From the NCBI GenBank assembly GCA_934513205.1, contig CAKSWU010000001.1:1-64000 (forward strand): a DNA stretch of 64,000 nt. Direction: 5' to 3'. This DNA is from an uncultured Faecalibacterium sp. (GTDB taxonomy: Bacteria > Bacillota > Clostridia > Oscillospirales > Ruminococcaceae). The notes beneath the pieces were generated by a model. It had not been told where the DNA came from and did not search any database. It was given only the letters and a program-made list of their open reading frames with translations. Both the position numbers and the translations under genes were made by a program. Positions 25,662 through 33,209 of the stretch are shown one piece after another (position 1 is the stretch's first letter; each line of letters starts with the position of its first letter).

Positions 25662-25784
25662 CAATCAAGTTCGCATTGTGCGAACTTGTCGGGGCGAGGC
25701 CCCTCCATCTTGCTGGCGCAAGACCGTTCGGTCACTTAAAAGCCCCACTGGGGCTTTCATTGCTTCGCAAACGTGAACTTGATT
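25662..25784 (+). other. oriT-like region with nested inverted repeats
   Basis: CAAGTTCGCA-ttg-TGCGAACTTG (25666-25688) is a perfect stem next to GGGGC-GAG-GCCCC; an outer pair AATCAAGTTC (25663-25672) and GAACTTGATT (25775-25784) encloses the segment. A stem followed by conserved sequence just upstream of a relaxase gene is the usual plan for MobV oriT sites. The nick site was not identified. Confidence 0.5.
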
Positions 25785-25949
25785 AACTCTCCCGCAGGAG
25801 ACGTTCCCCCTCGGAGAGTCCTCGAAGAGCCCACTACACTTTGCAGACCGCAGGGATGAAAGTGTCATAGTGGGTTATTACACTTCCGCAGAAGTGCATC
25901 TCCGTCCCCCCGTCACCTTCCCCCTGAACCTTGAAAGGAGGAATGCCCT

Positions 25950-27215
25950 CTGGCAAGAAATGATGGCGTTGACCGCACCAGTGTCCGAAATCTCGCCGTT
26001 TCGGACAAGGCCGTTGGCAACACCCAGCAGCACAACGAGCGCGAAAAGGACAGCTATCGAAACCCCGACATTATCCCCCAGCGCACCTCATGGAACGTCC
26101 ACTTCAAGAAGCCAACCGCCAGCTACACCGACCTATTCGCCCAACTGGAAACCGCTGGTACGATTTCAACGCGCGGCCTGAAGCCGGATGCCACCCATTA
26201 TTGCGAGCTTGTCTTTGATGTCAACTCGGCCTATTTTGACAATCACGGTGGCTACGAGTTCGCCAAGCAGTTCTATGCAGATGCCTACAAAGCCGCTGTT
26301 CAGATCGTAGGCGGTGAGCAGTATATCCTGTCTGCCGTCATGCACGCTGATGAAATCAACCAGGCAATGACCGAAGCACTGGGCCGGGAGGTCTACCACT
26401 ACCATCTCCATGTGGTCTATGTGCCTGTGGTGGAAAAGCAGATCCTCTGGTCGAAACGTTGCAAGGACAAGGCACTGGTCGGCACAGTCAAGGAGACCGT
26501 CATGCAGGTCAGCCGGAGCAAGAAGTGGGCATCCAAGCCCCTGCTGGACGATGCTGGAGAGCCCGTCCTGCAAAAGAACGGCAAACCAGTCCTGAAGAAG
26601 TCGTACAGTGTCCTGCAAGACGATTTCTTCAACTATATGCACAACGCCGGGTACACGGATGTAGAGCGCGGTGAACGCGGCAGCACCGAAGAGCACCTGA
26701 CCGTCACCCAGTTCAAAGTCCAACGGGAGCAGAAACGTCTGGATAGTCTGACCGCCCAGATCGACCAGAAGGAGCAGTACCTTACCCAGACCAGTAAAGC
26801 CCTTTCAAAAAAGGAGAAAGAACTTGCCGTCGTTCAGAAGAAAACTGTTATCGCAAAAGATGCTCTCATCCACGCGCGGGACTTGGATGATATCGGCAAG
26901 CGCACGTTTCTCGGCAACTATTCGCTGACCGAAGATGAATTATCCGCCCTGAAAAAACAGGCTGCACATGGTTATATGATGGACGTTGAGAACCGCCGCC
27001 TGAAAGAAGAACTTTCCACCGCCAAGAAGGAAGCCATTCATTGGAGCAACAAGTACCACGACCTGTGGTACGATGTAAAGCCCTATCTGGATGCTCTCCA
27101 CCGTGCTCCTGAACTGGTGCGCGGTTTTCTGGAAAAGATTCTTGCCCCCAAGCAGGAGCGCACCATGAATGTGCCGCAGCGAAATCGCAAGCGTGGGCAG
27201 GATATGGAACTTTGA
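25950..27215 (+). CDS. MobV/Pre-type relaxase (plasmid recombination/mobilization protein)
   Basis: Nicks oriT and leads single-stranded transfer. 421 residues if begun at CTG 25950. The relaxase part covers about 1-240: SVRNLAVSDKAVGNTQQHNE, SYRNPDI, then the MobV metal motif MHADE... YHYHLHVVYVP. A long coiled coil (about 235-300) and a helical tail follow. No ATG, GTG or TTG lies in frame before 26340, which would cut off the first 130 residues including part of the conserved domain; a strong AAAGGAGG sits eight bases before the CTG, so CTG is the likely start. Confidence 0.82.
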   Translation: MARNDGVDRTSVRNLAVSDKAVGNTQQHNEREKDSYRNPDIIPQRTSWNVHFKKPTASYTDLFAQLETAGTISTRGLKPDATHYCELVFDVNSAYFDNHGGYEFAKQFYADAYKAAVQIVGGEQYILSAVMHADEINQAMTEALGREVYHYHLHVVYVPVVEKQILWSKRCKDKALVGTVKETVMQVSRSKKWASKPLLDDAGEPVLQKNGKPVLKKSYSVLQDDFFNYMHNAGYTDVERGERGSTEEHLTVTQFKVQREQKRLDSLTAQIDQKEQYLTQTSKALSKKEKELAVVQKKTVIAKDALIHARDLDDIGKRTFLGNYSLTEDELSALKKQAAHGYMMDVENRRLKEELSTAKKEAIHWSNKYHDLWYDVKPYLDALHRAPELVRGFLEKILAPKQERTMNVPQRNRKRGQDMEL

Positions 27216-27232
27216 TTTTCGGAGGATACCAT

Positions 27233-27409
27233 TTGAACAAAAAGAAGAAGTCGAACAAATCCGGCTACCCGGATGAAGCAATCAAGACCCTTGCACGTTG
27301 CTTTTATCCCTCCATGGTTGAGTTTTTCAACAGTGAGGAAGGCCAGCGTGAATATGAGGAATGGCTGAAAGAGCAGGAAGCACTACAAGCCTTGCCTGTT
27401 GCCGCATAA
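27233..27409 (+). CDS. Small protein after the relaxase gene
   Basis: 58 residues from a TTG placed seven bases after GGAGG. Basic N-terminus (NKKKKSNKSG), then an amphipathic helix IKTLARCFYPSMVEFFNSEE and an acidic tail. No domain recognised. 17 bases after the relaxase stop and before the terminator at 27468, so last gene of the transfer operon; perhaps a mobilization accessory protein. Confidence 0.65.
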   Translation: MNKKKKSNKSGYPDEAIKTLARCFYPSMVEFFNSEEGQREYEEWLKEQEALQALPVAA

Positions 27410-27467
27410 AAACAGCAGGACGCTCCCAGTAAAAGGAACGCCCTGCCTTATATAGATGTATCTCACC

Positions 27468-27503
27468 GAGGTGTGTCCAGTTGGGCACACCTCTTATTTT
27501 TTT
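27468..27503 (+). terminator. Terminator of the relaxase operon
   Basis: GAGGTGTG and CACACCTC pair across TCCAGTTGGG, followed by TTATTTTTTT. Confidence 0.8.
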
Positions 27504-27507
27504 GCCC

Positions 27508-27759
27508 TTAATCTTCTAACCCATGGCTCCCGGCTGCATTTTTCAAATATTCCTCTGGGTCACCGTTCAGAATCAAATCGGCATAGCTCAGCGGGTCATT
27601 GTAGATAAGGTAGTCCAATTCCGTCTGCTGTGCCATAGTCACATTCAGTGCATCCTCGACCCCGGTGCAGCCGATGGAAATCTTTCTCCCATCCCGGAGC
27701 AGCAGTTCCACGCAGCCAGTGTCCATATTAAACTTGCAGGCTCTTTCATCATACTTCAT
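27508..27759 (-). CDS. Small conserved protein, probably DUF6061
   Basis: 83 residues or so, acidic: KYDERACKFNMDTGCVELLL, then TGVEDALNVT and YNDPLSYADLIL. I associate this pattern with DUF6061, a short protein common in clostridial mobile elements; function unknown. GGAGG lies eight bases before the ATG at 27759; the upstream ATG at 27774 overlaps that site. Sits convergent to the relaxase operon near the right end. Confidence 0.65.
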   Translation of the reverse strand: MKYDERACKFNMDTGCVELLLRDGRKISIGCTGVEDALNVTMAQQTELDYLIYNDPLSYADLILNGDPEEYLKNAAGSHGLED

Positions 27760-27865
27760 AATCGCATCCTCCAATTCTCGTTATCGGCTTACGGTCTATG
27801 ACAAGGCATCAGAGTTTTACGCCGTCCACGGGAGCCTTCATTGTTGTACCCGAAGAAAACGAAAA

Positions 27866-27930
27866 ATCCGAACCCTTCTCCAATCGGAAACAGGTTCGGA
27901 TTTTTCTTGTTTGGTGGGCGCGGGTGGATT
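27866..27930 (-). repeat. Right direct repeat of the element, within tRNA-Tyr
   Basis: Partner of 15321-15385. Contains the terminator TCCGAACC/GGTTCGGA downstream of tRNA-Tyr and the tRNA's last 19 bases. Here the tRNA is complete. Confidence 0.65.
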
Positions 27931-27996
27931 CGAACCACCGAAGCTGAAAGCAGCAGATTTACAGTCTGTCCCCATTGGCCACTCGGGAACACGCCC
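27912..27996 (-). tRNA. tRNA-Tyr (GTA)
   Basis: 85 nt on minus, starting GGGCGTG and ending CGCGCCCACCA with encoded CCA. Anticodon stem CAGA/TCTG with loop CTGTAAA gives GTA. The long variable arm (GCTTTCAGC region) is typical of bacterial tRNA-Tyr. Its 3' end abuts the integrated element. Confidence 0.95.
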
Positions 27997-28626
27997 AGAT
28001 TTATTTAACGCAGTCTTGCAGACTGCTTGTATATAATACCACTGCAAAGGTTATTTGTCAACATTTTTATGTTTTATTTTCAGAATAATCCGTTCAGGTA
28101 TCACGCCTCTGCTACAGAATCTGTCAACTCACGCCCCTGCATCTCCCACTCGGATCTGTCCATTTGGTGCAGGGAATGCATAAACCGAACATCCTATTCT
28201 TCCGTTTATATGTCAGGTCCTGCCCGAGTCTCTGTGACCTGTTCCGTACTTTTAGCAGCGAAAGACCGCTGCATTTCAGCAACGGTCTGAAAACATCCGG
28301 CATCACTTCGTGTGCCTAAAAAGTGCACCGAAGAACCAGAATCCAAACAGCAAACATCCCACAAGAAACGACATTCCAGCACATCTCCCTTCACTCTGTC
28401 CGGTCGCACAAGTCCTCCGCCTTACTGGTCAAGGCAGAACCGATTCTTTCAGTCGATTATACCACGGAGCAAAAGATACGTCAACGTGTATGTTTTCAAC
28501 AGCAAGAAGCCGTCCTGCAATTCACAACGTTTCCGTATGTTTGTTGCCTGCAATGCAAAAGTTGAAATCCCGATGTGTTCGCTTGTTTGTTAGTTTATGA
28601 CACATTTTCAGGTATTTTTGAGCGAT
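27997..28626. other. Gap of about 630 bases without a recognised gene
   Basis: Mixed composition, no frame with a ribosome site or recognisable product on either strand. Several short frames overlap in different phases, which argues against coding. No known structured RNA was recognised, though GCAGCG-AAAGACCG-CTGC (about 28256-28274) could form a small stem. Confidence 0.4.
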
Positions 28627-28675
28627 TTCAAAAAAAAACGCACAAGCGATGCTTTTAACTTGCCTGTGCGTTTTT
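28627..28675 (-). terminator. Terminator of tRNA-Thr
   Basis: On minus CGCACAGGCAAG and CGCTTGTGCG pair (with a small bulge), followed by eight T. Confidence 0.75.
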
Positions 28676-28750
28676 TGGAGCTGGTGACAGGAGTTGAACC
28701 TGCAACCCACTGATTACAAATCAGTTGCGCTGCCATTGCGCCACACCAGC
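28676..28750 (-). tRNA. tRNA-Thr (TGT)
   Basis: 75 nt on minus, GCTGGTG acceptor, anticodon stem ACTGA/TCAGT with loop TTTGTAA giving TGT, T arm GCAGGTTCAACTCCTG, and encoded CCA. Confidence 0.93.
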
Positions 28751-28908
28751 TTATTTTTAGCGTTATTCAGCTGTTTTTCAAAACCGGCCAACTGATTTTC
28801 ACCGTCTTGACCGATTGCTTGCTCTAGCAGATGCTACCGTGATCTTTCCATCCGCCGGATGCAAATTTCCGTACAATAGAATACCAGAAATCCTGCCGAT
28901 TGTCAATA

Positions 28909-29070
28909 TCACTGCGCGCATTGGCTGAAACAGATCCCTGATCTTCCAGGATCGTCCGGATCTTCTGCTTCCACAGGTTCCCATCCCGTTGGTGCAAAGA
29001 CCGGAGTGGCGTGCGTCTTCTCAAGGGCTTCTGCCCCGGTTTCGTTCGTGCGGTCATTCATCCGTTTCAT
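28909..29070 (-). CDS. Possible 53-codon ORF, perhaps a gene fragment
   Basis: ATG at 29070 follows GAGGAAAAGTCCC. The 53-residue product (MKRMNDRTNETG..., acidic GWEPVEAEDPDDP in the middle) has a coding-like composition, but after its stop a second frame continues with DIDNRQDFWYSIVRKFA, which also looks protein-like. This could be a frameshifted remnant of a longer gene. No family recognised. Confidence 0.3.
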   Translation of the reverse strand: MKRMNDRTNETGAEALEKTHATPVFAPTGWEPVEAEDPDDPGRSGICFSQCAQ

Positions 29071-29137
29071 GGGACTTTTCCTCTGTTATACTGTGGGCGT
29101 ACCGAAAGAAGATCATGTGACACGGGGAGGGCCTGCT

Positions 29138-29302
29138 ATGAATCGCAAAAGCAGCCGCTTTAAAGGCCGCCGCTGGTTTTGGGCGCAGAAAAACATCGGC
29201 GGGGAACTGGGGTGCTTGCTGCGGATACTGGAAATGCTTGGCTGCCTTCTGATCGCGGGTGCCGTTCTGGGCTTCATCGCCCTGCGGCTGAGGGCGGTTT
29301 GA
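29138..29302 (+). CDS. Small single-pass membrane protein
   Basis: 54 residues: a strongly basic start (NRKSSRFKGRRW) and one hydrophobic helix (LGCLLRILEMLGCLLIAGAVLGFIAL split over about 25-48). GGGAGG is seven bases before the ATG, and a TATACT box lies about 45 bases upstream. Ends before a strong terminator. No homologue recognised. Confidence 0.6.
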   Translation: MNRKSSRFKGRRWFWAQKNIGGELGCLLRILEMLGCLLIAGAVLGFIALRLRAV

Positions 29303-29317
29303 GCGCTGGCGGCAAAT

Positions 29318-29362
29318 GCAAAGCCCTGCGCTCTGTTTTAGACCGGAGCGCAGGGCTTTTTG
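29318..29362. terminator. Bidirectional terminator
   Basis: AAAGCCCTGCGCTC and GAGCGCAGGGCTTT pair with flanking A and T runs; shared by the small membrane protein gene and rsmA. Confidence 0.8.
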
Positions 29363-29380
29363 TTTGGCTTTGCAGGCCAT

Positions 29381-30250
29381 TCAGTGTGCGGCTTTAGCGG
29401 CATCAAGTGCCCGCTGGATCTTTGCAAAATCCTCCAGTGTGAGGGCTTCCGGGCGGATGCGGGCATCCATACCGACCGCTTCAATGGCCGCTGTCACGGT
29501 ATCTTTGGACATGCCAAGGCCGCTGGCAATCGAGTTGGCAGCCGTCTTGCGGCGCTGCCCAAAGGCCGCCCGCACCAGTGCAAAATAGCCTGCCTCGTCC
29601 TCCACCTGCACGGCAGGGGTGGGGCGGATGTCCATGCGCACCACGGCGCTGGTCACCTTGGGCGCGGGGTAAAAGCTGCCCGGTGCAGCGGTGAACATCA
29701 GCTTGGAGGTTGCGTAGTAGTTCACCGCACAGCTGATGGCGCTGGAAGCGCGGGTGCCGGGCACGGCAGCCAGACGGTCGGCGGCTTCCTTCTGGACCAT
29801 GACTGTCAGGCTCTCGATGGGCAGGCGGTCCCCCAGCAGCTTCATCACGATGGGGCTGGTGATGTAGTAGGGCAGGTTGGCGCACACCGCCACCGGCATG
29901 CCGGGGAACTCCTCTGCGATCAGGGCTTTCAGGTTCACTTTCAATACGTCTTGTAATACCAGTTTGAAATTATCCACACCGGCCATAGTCTCTGCCAGCA
30001 GCGGCGGCAGACGCTCGTCCACTTCGATGGACACCACCTTGGCGGCACGGTTTGCCAGCTCCCTGGTCAGCACGCCGATGCCGGGGCCGATCTCCAGAAC
30101 GCCGTAGCGCTTGTCCACACCGCTGGCATCCACGATCTTGGACGGCAGACCGGGGTTGATGATGAAGTTCTGCCCAAAGCCTTTGGACAGGGCAAAGTCG
30201 TATTTCTCGCACAGGGAGCGGATCACTGACAGGTCGGTCAGTTCAGGCAT
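29381..30250 (-). CDS. rsmA: 16S rRNA adenine dimethyltransferase (KsgA/RsmA)
   Basis: Dimethylates two adjacent adenosines in the 3' hairpin of 16S rRNA during 30S assembly. 289 residues. SAM-binding motif LEIGPGIGVLTREL, acidic loop SIEVDERL, and the catalytic NLPYYITSP (here ANLPYYITSPIV) are present, with the C-terminal helical domain intact (AAFGQRRKTAANSIA). Start at 30250, nine bases after AAAGG; the ATG three codons earlier overlaps that site. Follows a terminator from the ctpA side. Confidence 0.95.
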   Translation of the reverse strand: MPELTDLSVIRSLCEKYDFALSKGFGQNFIINPGLPSKIVDASGVDKRYGVLEIGPGIGVLTRELANRAAKVVSIEVDERLPPLLAETMAGVDNFKLVLQDVLKVNLKALIAEEFPGMPVAVCANLPYYITSPIVMKLLGDRLPIESLTVMVQKEAADRLAAVPGTRASSAISCAVNYYATSKLMFTAAPGSFYPAPKVTSAVVRMDIRPTPAVQVEDEAGYFALVRAAFGQRRKTAANSIASGLGMSKDTVTAAIEAVGMDARIRPEALTLEDFAKIQRALDAAKAAH

Positions 30251-30269
30251 AGATTCCATCCTTTCTCAG

Positions 30270-30309
30270 AAAAAAGGCTGCTGCAAACGGGTCTGATGCA
30301 GCAGCCTTT
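30270..30309 (-). terminator. Terminator after ctpA
   Basis: On minus AAAGGCTGCTGCA pairs with TGCAGCAGCCTTT, followed by TTT. It ends the ftsE-ctpA transcript just upstream of rsmA. Confidence 0.75.
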
Positions 30310-30328
30310 GTGGGAAGCATTTTACAAA

Positions 30329-30360
30329 GGGGATGCGATAGGAGTCGAACCCTCATCCGG
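30329..30360 (-). other. tRNA 3'-end-like fragment
   Basis: On minus the stretch GGGTTCGACTCC followed by TATCGCATCCCC reads like a T arm and acceptor end, but there is no anticodon or D arm: ctpA coding sequence ends only 25 bases upstream. Likely a remnant of a tRNA gene. Confidence 0.4.
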
Positions 30361-30383
30361 ACGTTCTGCGGCTTTCCGCAGCG

Positions 30384-31724
30384 TCACTCTGCGGCGGAGG
30401 CAGCTTCTCCGGCAGGCTCTGCCTGCGCCGGGTCGGTCTGCCCCCCTGCCGCGGCGCTGTCGGCGGCGTCCGAAGCTGCAGCAGAAGATGCGGCTTCGTT
30501 GGCGCCTGCCAGCGTGGTGGTGCCGGTCAGCTGCTGTGCCGCGCTGACCGCGCGCTGGACCTGCGGGTCGGTGTCCGGGGTGTAGTCGTAAAGGCTGGTG
30601 GTCTCCTCGGCCGTCAGCGCACGCTCCACGTCCACTGCAAGGCCGGTGCCGTCAAAGCAGGAGCCGTCGCCGCAGACCAGTTTTGCCACCGTGATGCTCA
30701 CGGCGCTGCCGTCCGACAGGCGCTGGGGGCTGTTCTGGATGGTGCCCTTGCCCATGGTGACCGTGCCCACCAGCCGCGCGCCGTTCAGGGTGCGCAGGCT
30801 GGCAGCAAACAGCTCTGCTGCGCTGGCAGTATTGCCGTTCACCAGACAGACCACCGGCAGTCCGATGCTGCTTTCCGCGTCACTGCTGCCGATGACGGTG
30901 CGGCTGCCGTTTTTGTCCTCGGCATAGGCCACGGTGCCTTCCGGTGCCACAAGGTCGATGCAGCTGATGGCATCTTCCAGCACGCCGCCGCCGTTGTCGC
31001 GCAGGTCGAACACGATGCTCTGCGCACCATTTGCGGTCAGATACCGCAGCGCGTAGTCCAGCTCACTGGGGGTGGAGCTGTCAAACTGCCGGATGCGGAC
31101 ATAGCCCACATCCGCCAGCATCTGATAGTCTACGGTGGTGGCGGAATAGCCAGAATGGGTCAGGTCTGCGGTGTGAGTCGCCGCCTCGCTGTCCAGCCAG
31201 ACAACATTGACTGTGGTGCCGGCTTCGCCCCGCAGGCGGGACTGCACGGCATCCACGTTGGTCAGGCTCTTGACATCCACCTCGTCGATGGTGGTGATAT
31301 AATCGCCCACGTCGATGCCGGCTTCCTGCGCGGGAGAGCCGTCATAGACGCGGGTCACCTTGGCGTAGCCGGTCTGGTCGATGCCCAGCTCCACGCCGAT
31401 GCCCATGACCTTGCCGCTCTGGATGTTCATCAGCTCGGTGTAGGCGTTGGCGGTATAATAGCGCGCGTACTTGTCGCCGGTGCCCAGCAGGTAGCCTGCA
31501 GTCAGGCGGTCGTACAGCATGGTCTCGTCAATGGTGTAGTAATCGTTGCTGCGGACATAGCGGTCCACCTCAGCGATCTTGTTGTACATGCTTTCTTTTT
31601 CCTTGACGCTGCTGACCGTGCTGTCAAACAGACGCATTGCCACCAGCATGGTGATGGAAAAGGTGACGGTCATGGCAAGGATCACAATGGTGACCGCCAT
31701 GCCGACAGAGATTTTTCGATTCAT
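30384..31724 (-). CDS. ctpA: C-terminal processing peptidase (S41 family)
   Basis: Membrane-anchored serine protease acting outside the membrane on C-termini of envelope proteins, often murein hydrolase regulators. 446 residues: anchor helix 8-30, PDZ domain about 100-180, S41 catalytic core with S301 (GNTASAAE) and K326 (MGKGTIQ), 25 residues apart as in the family. The last ~60 residues are Ala/Ser/Glu-rich and disordered. Start at 31724 behind GGGGGG; upstream frame is not coding. Last gene of the ftsEX unit. Confidence 0.92.
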   Translation of the reverse strand: MNRKISVGMAVTIVILAMTVTFSITMLVAMRLFDSTVSSVKEKESMYNKIAEVDRYVRSNDYYTIDETMLYDRLTAGYLLGTGDKYARYYTANAYTELMNIQSGKVMGIGVELGIDQTGYAKVTRVYDGSPAQEAGIDVGDYITTIDEVDVKSLTNVDAVQSRLRGEAGTTVNVVWLDSEAATHTADLTHSGYSATTVDYQMLADVGYVRIRQFDSSTPSELDYALRYLTANGAQSIVFDLRDNGGGVLEDAISCIDLVAPEGTVAYAEDKNGSRTVIGSSDAESSIGLPVVCLVNGNTASAAELFAASLRTLNGARLVGTVTMGKGTIQNSPQRLSDGSAVSITVAKLVCGDGSCFDGTGLAVDVERALTAEETTSLYDYTPDTDPQVQRAVSAAQQLTGTTTLAGANEAASSAAASDAADSAAAGGQTDPAQAEPAGEAASAAE

Positions 31725-31738
31725 GCTCCGCCCCCCTG

Positions 31739-31846
31739 TCAGTACAGCAGCATCATCACCACGCTGCCCAGCACGGACAGGGTAAAGATGCCCGCTAGGA
31801 TCAGGCAGCCGATGCGCAGCCAACGCTTTTGTTTTTGTTCGTTCAT
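31739..31846 (-). CDS. 35-residue single-pass membrane protein
   Basis: ATG at 31846 starts a 35-codon frame: a basic head (MNEQKQKRWLR) and one hydrophobic helix to the C-terminus (IGCLILAG...VVMMLLY). It fills the gap between the M23 hydrolase and ctpA exactly, ending 14 bases before the ctpA start, and the ctpA ribosome site overlaps its 3' end. Composition and fit argue for a real small protein, perhaps a partner of FtsX, the hydrolase or CtpA. No strong Shine-Dalgarno. Confidence 0.6.
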   Translation of the reverse strand: MNEQKQKRWLRIGCLILAGIFTLSVLGSVVMMLLY

Positions 31847-31870
31847 AGATTACCAGACTCCTTACGATGC

Positions 31871-33193
31871 TCAGTTATGGGGGAACGGGATATAACCCCG
31901 GGGATTTACGGCATTGGCCTTGCTGGAGCCCTTCCAGACCTCCAGATGCAGGTGGTTGCCGGTGGAATTGCCGGTGGAGCCAACATAGCCGATCAGCTCG
32001 CCCTGCTTGACGTACTTGCCTGCCGTGGTCGCCACAGATCTCATGTGACCGTACAGGGTGGTGTAGGTGTTGCCGTCCGTCATTTTGCCGTGGTAGATGA
32101 TGACATAGTTGCCGTATCCGCCGCTGGACCAGCCTGCCACCTGCACATAGCCGCTGGCGGCTGCGTAGATGGGGGTCCCGCCCGCAGCAGCCAGATCAAT
32201 GCCGGCGTGCAGCTTGTTGACACCGGACACCGGGTTCTTGCGCCAGCCGTACTCGCTGGAAACGCGGCTGTAACTCTTCAGCGGGCAGGTAAAGCCGGTA
32301 AAGCTCAGGCTCGGCTGAGCGGTGGACGCCGTAGAGATCAGCTTCTGGATCTCCTTCTTCACGGCCTCGTAGTTCATCTCGTCGGACTCGATGGCAGCCT
32401 GTGCCGCAGCCTGTGCCTTCTTGGCGTCTGCTGCGGACATCTTTGCCGCAGAGATGCTGGTGTTCAGCTCGGACTGCTTGGACTTCATCACGCTGTTCTG
32501 GGCGTCCAGCTCCGCTTTCTGGCTCTGCAGCTCGGCGCGCTGGTTTTCCAGAACCGCCTTGTCCGCTTCCAGACTGGCCTTGGCGGCCTTCATGTTGTCC
32601 ATGATCTCGGTGTCCTTCACCGAGATGTCTTGCATGACCTCGTTGAAGGTCAGCAGCTCATACAGGTCGTTCACCGCGCTGAGCATGGCGATGCTGCCGC
32701 CGTCCCGCAGCTCCTGCATGGCAGCCATGTGCTTTTTGAAATCGCTCCACTGGCCCTGGATCTCGGTCTCTTTGTCCGCGATCTGGCCTTCCTTTTCGGT
32801 GATCTTCTGTTCCGTCTGCCCGATGCTGTTCTGCACCGTGGCGATCTGGCCGCTGAGGATGGTGATCTGGTCCTGAATGACGCCCACCCGCTCGGCGAGC
32901 TCACTTGCCAGTGCCTTGGCGGCAGACTCCTTCTTTTTGGCGTCCGACAGCTCTTTTTTGTGCTGGTCGATGGACTGGGACAGCTTGTTCAGCTTGTTTT
33001 GCAGGCTTGCCATGTTGGTACTGCCCGCTGCCGAAGCCGGATACACCGTGATGCTCAGCAGCAGACAGGCCGCCGCCACGCACAGGCTGACGCCGCGCAT
33101 CATCCGGGTGCGCAGGGGTTCCGGTTTTGCGTGCCGCGCACGGTTGCCGGGCATCTTCAGCCGGAAGGGCTTTGCATGCATTGCTTTTTTCAT
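31871..33193 (-). CDS. M23 murein hydrolase/activator with coiled coil (EnvC-like)
   Basis: Secreted peptidoglycan hydrolase controlled by FtsEX. 440 residues: membrane-export segment (about 33-56, VSLCVAAACLLLS), two long coiled-coil stretches (about 60-165 and 200-290), and a C-terminal LytM/M23 domain. Zn ligands are visible: HAGIDLAA (H..D), and GNHLHLEVW (HxH). All four ligands are kept, so unlike E. coli EnvC it is likely an active endopeptidase. AAAGGAG precedes the ATG; 16 bases after ftsX. Confidence 0.9.
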   Translation of the reverse strand: MKKAMHAKPFRLKMPGNRARHAKPEPLRTRMMRGVSLCVAAACLLLSITVYPASAAGSTNMASLQNKLNKLSQSIDQHKKELSDAKKKESAAKALASELAERVGVIQDQITILSGQIATVQNSIGQTEQKITEKEGQIADKETEIQGQWSDFKKHMAAMQELRDGGSIAMLSAVNDLYELLTFNEVMQDISVKDTEIMDNMKAAKASLEADKAVLENQRAELQSQKAELDAQNSVMKSKQSELNTSISAAKMSAADAKKAQAAAQAAIESDEMNYEAVKKEIQKLISTASTAQPSLSFTGFTCPLKSYSRVSSEYGWRKNPVSGVNKLHAGIDLAAAGGTPIYAAASGYVQVAGWSSGGYGNYVIIYHGKMTDGNTYTTLYGHMRSVATTAGKYVKQGELIGYVGSTGNSTGNHLHLEVWKGSSKANAVNPRGYIPFPHN

Positions 33194-33209
33194 GTTCGGC
33201 TCCTTTCGG

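Larger units (their letters stand above)
15386..27930. mobile_element. Integrated mobilizable element at tRNA-Tyr, about 12.5 kb
   Basis: Bounded by direct repeats of the tRNA-Tyr 3' end. It encodes a large serine recombinase at the left end, then TA and nuclease cargo, a sigma factor and XRE regulator on minus, and a primase-like protein, helicase, MobV relaxase and small gene on plus. With no conjugation pore genes, it is an integrative mobilizable element that needs a helper. Cargo at about 17.8-21.7 kb is visibly AT-richer than both the backbone and the chromosome. Exact ends depend on whether the serine recombinase uses these repeats; see findings. Confidence 0.8.

Noticed and set aside
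25870..26181. Separate small gene overlapping the relaxase start
   Set aside because: It is the relaxase region in another phase; relaxase family motifs are in the frame beginning at 25950.
28027..28600. Several overlapping ORFs between the two tRNA genes
   Set aside because: Short, in multiple phases, without ribosome sites or recognisable products.
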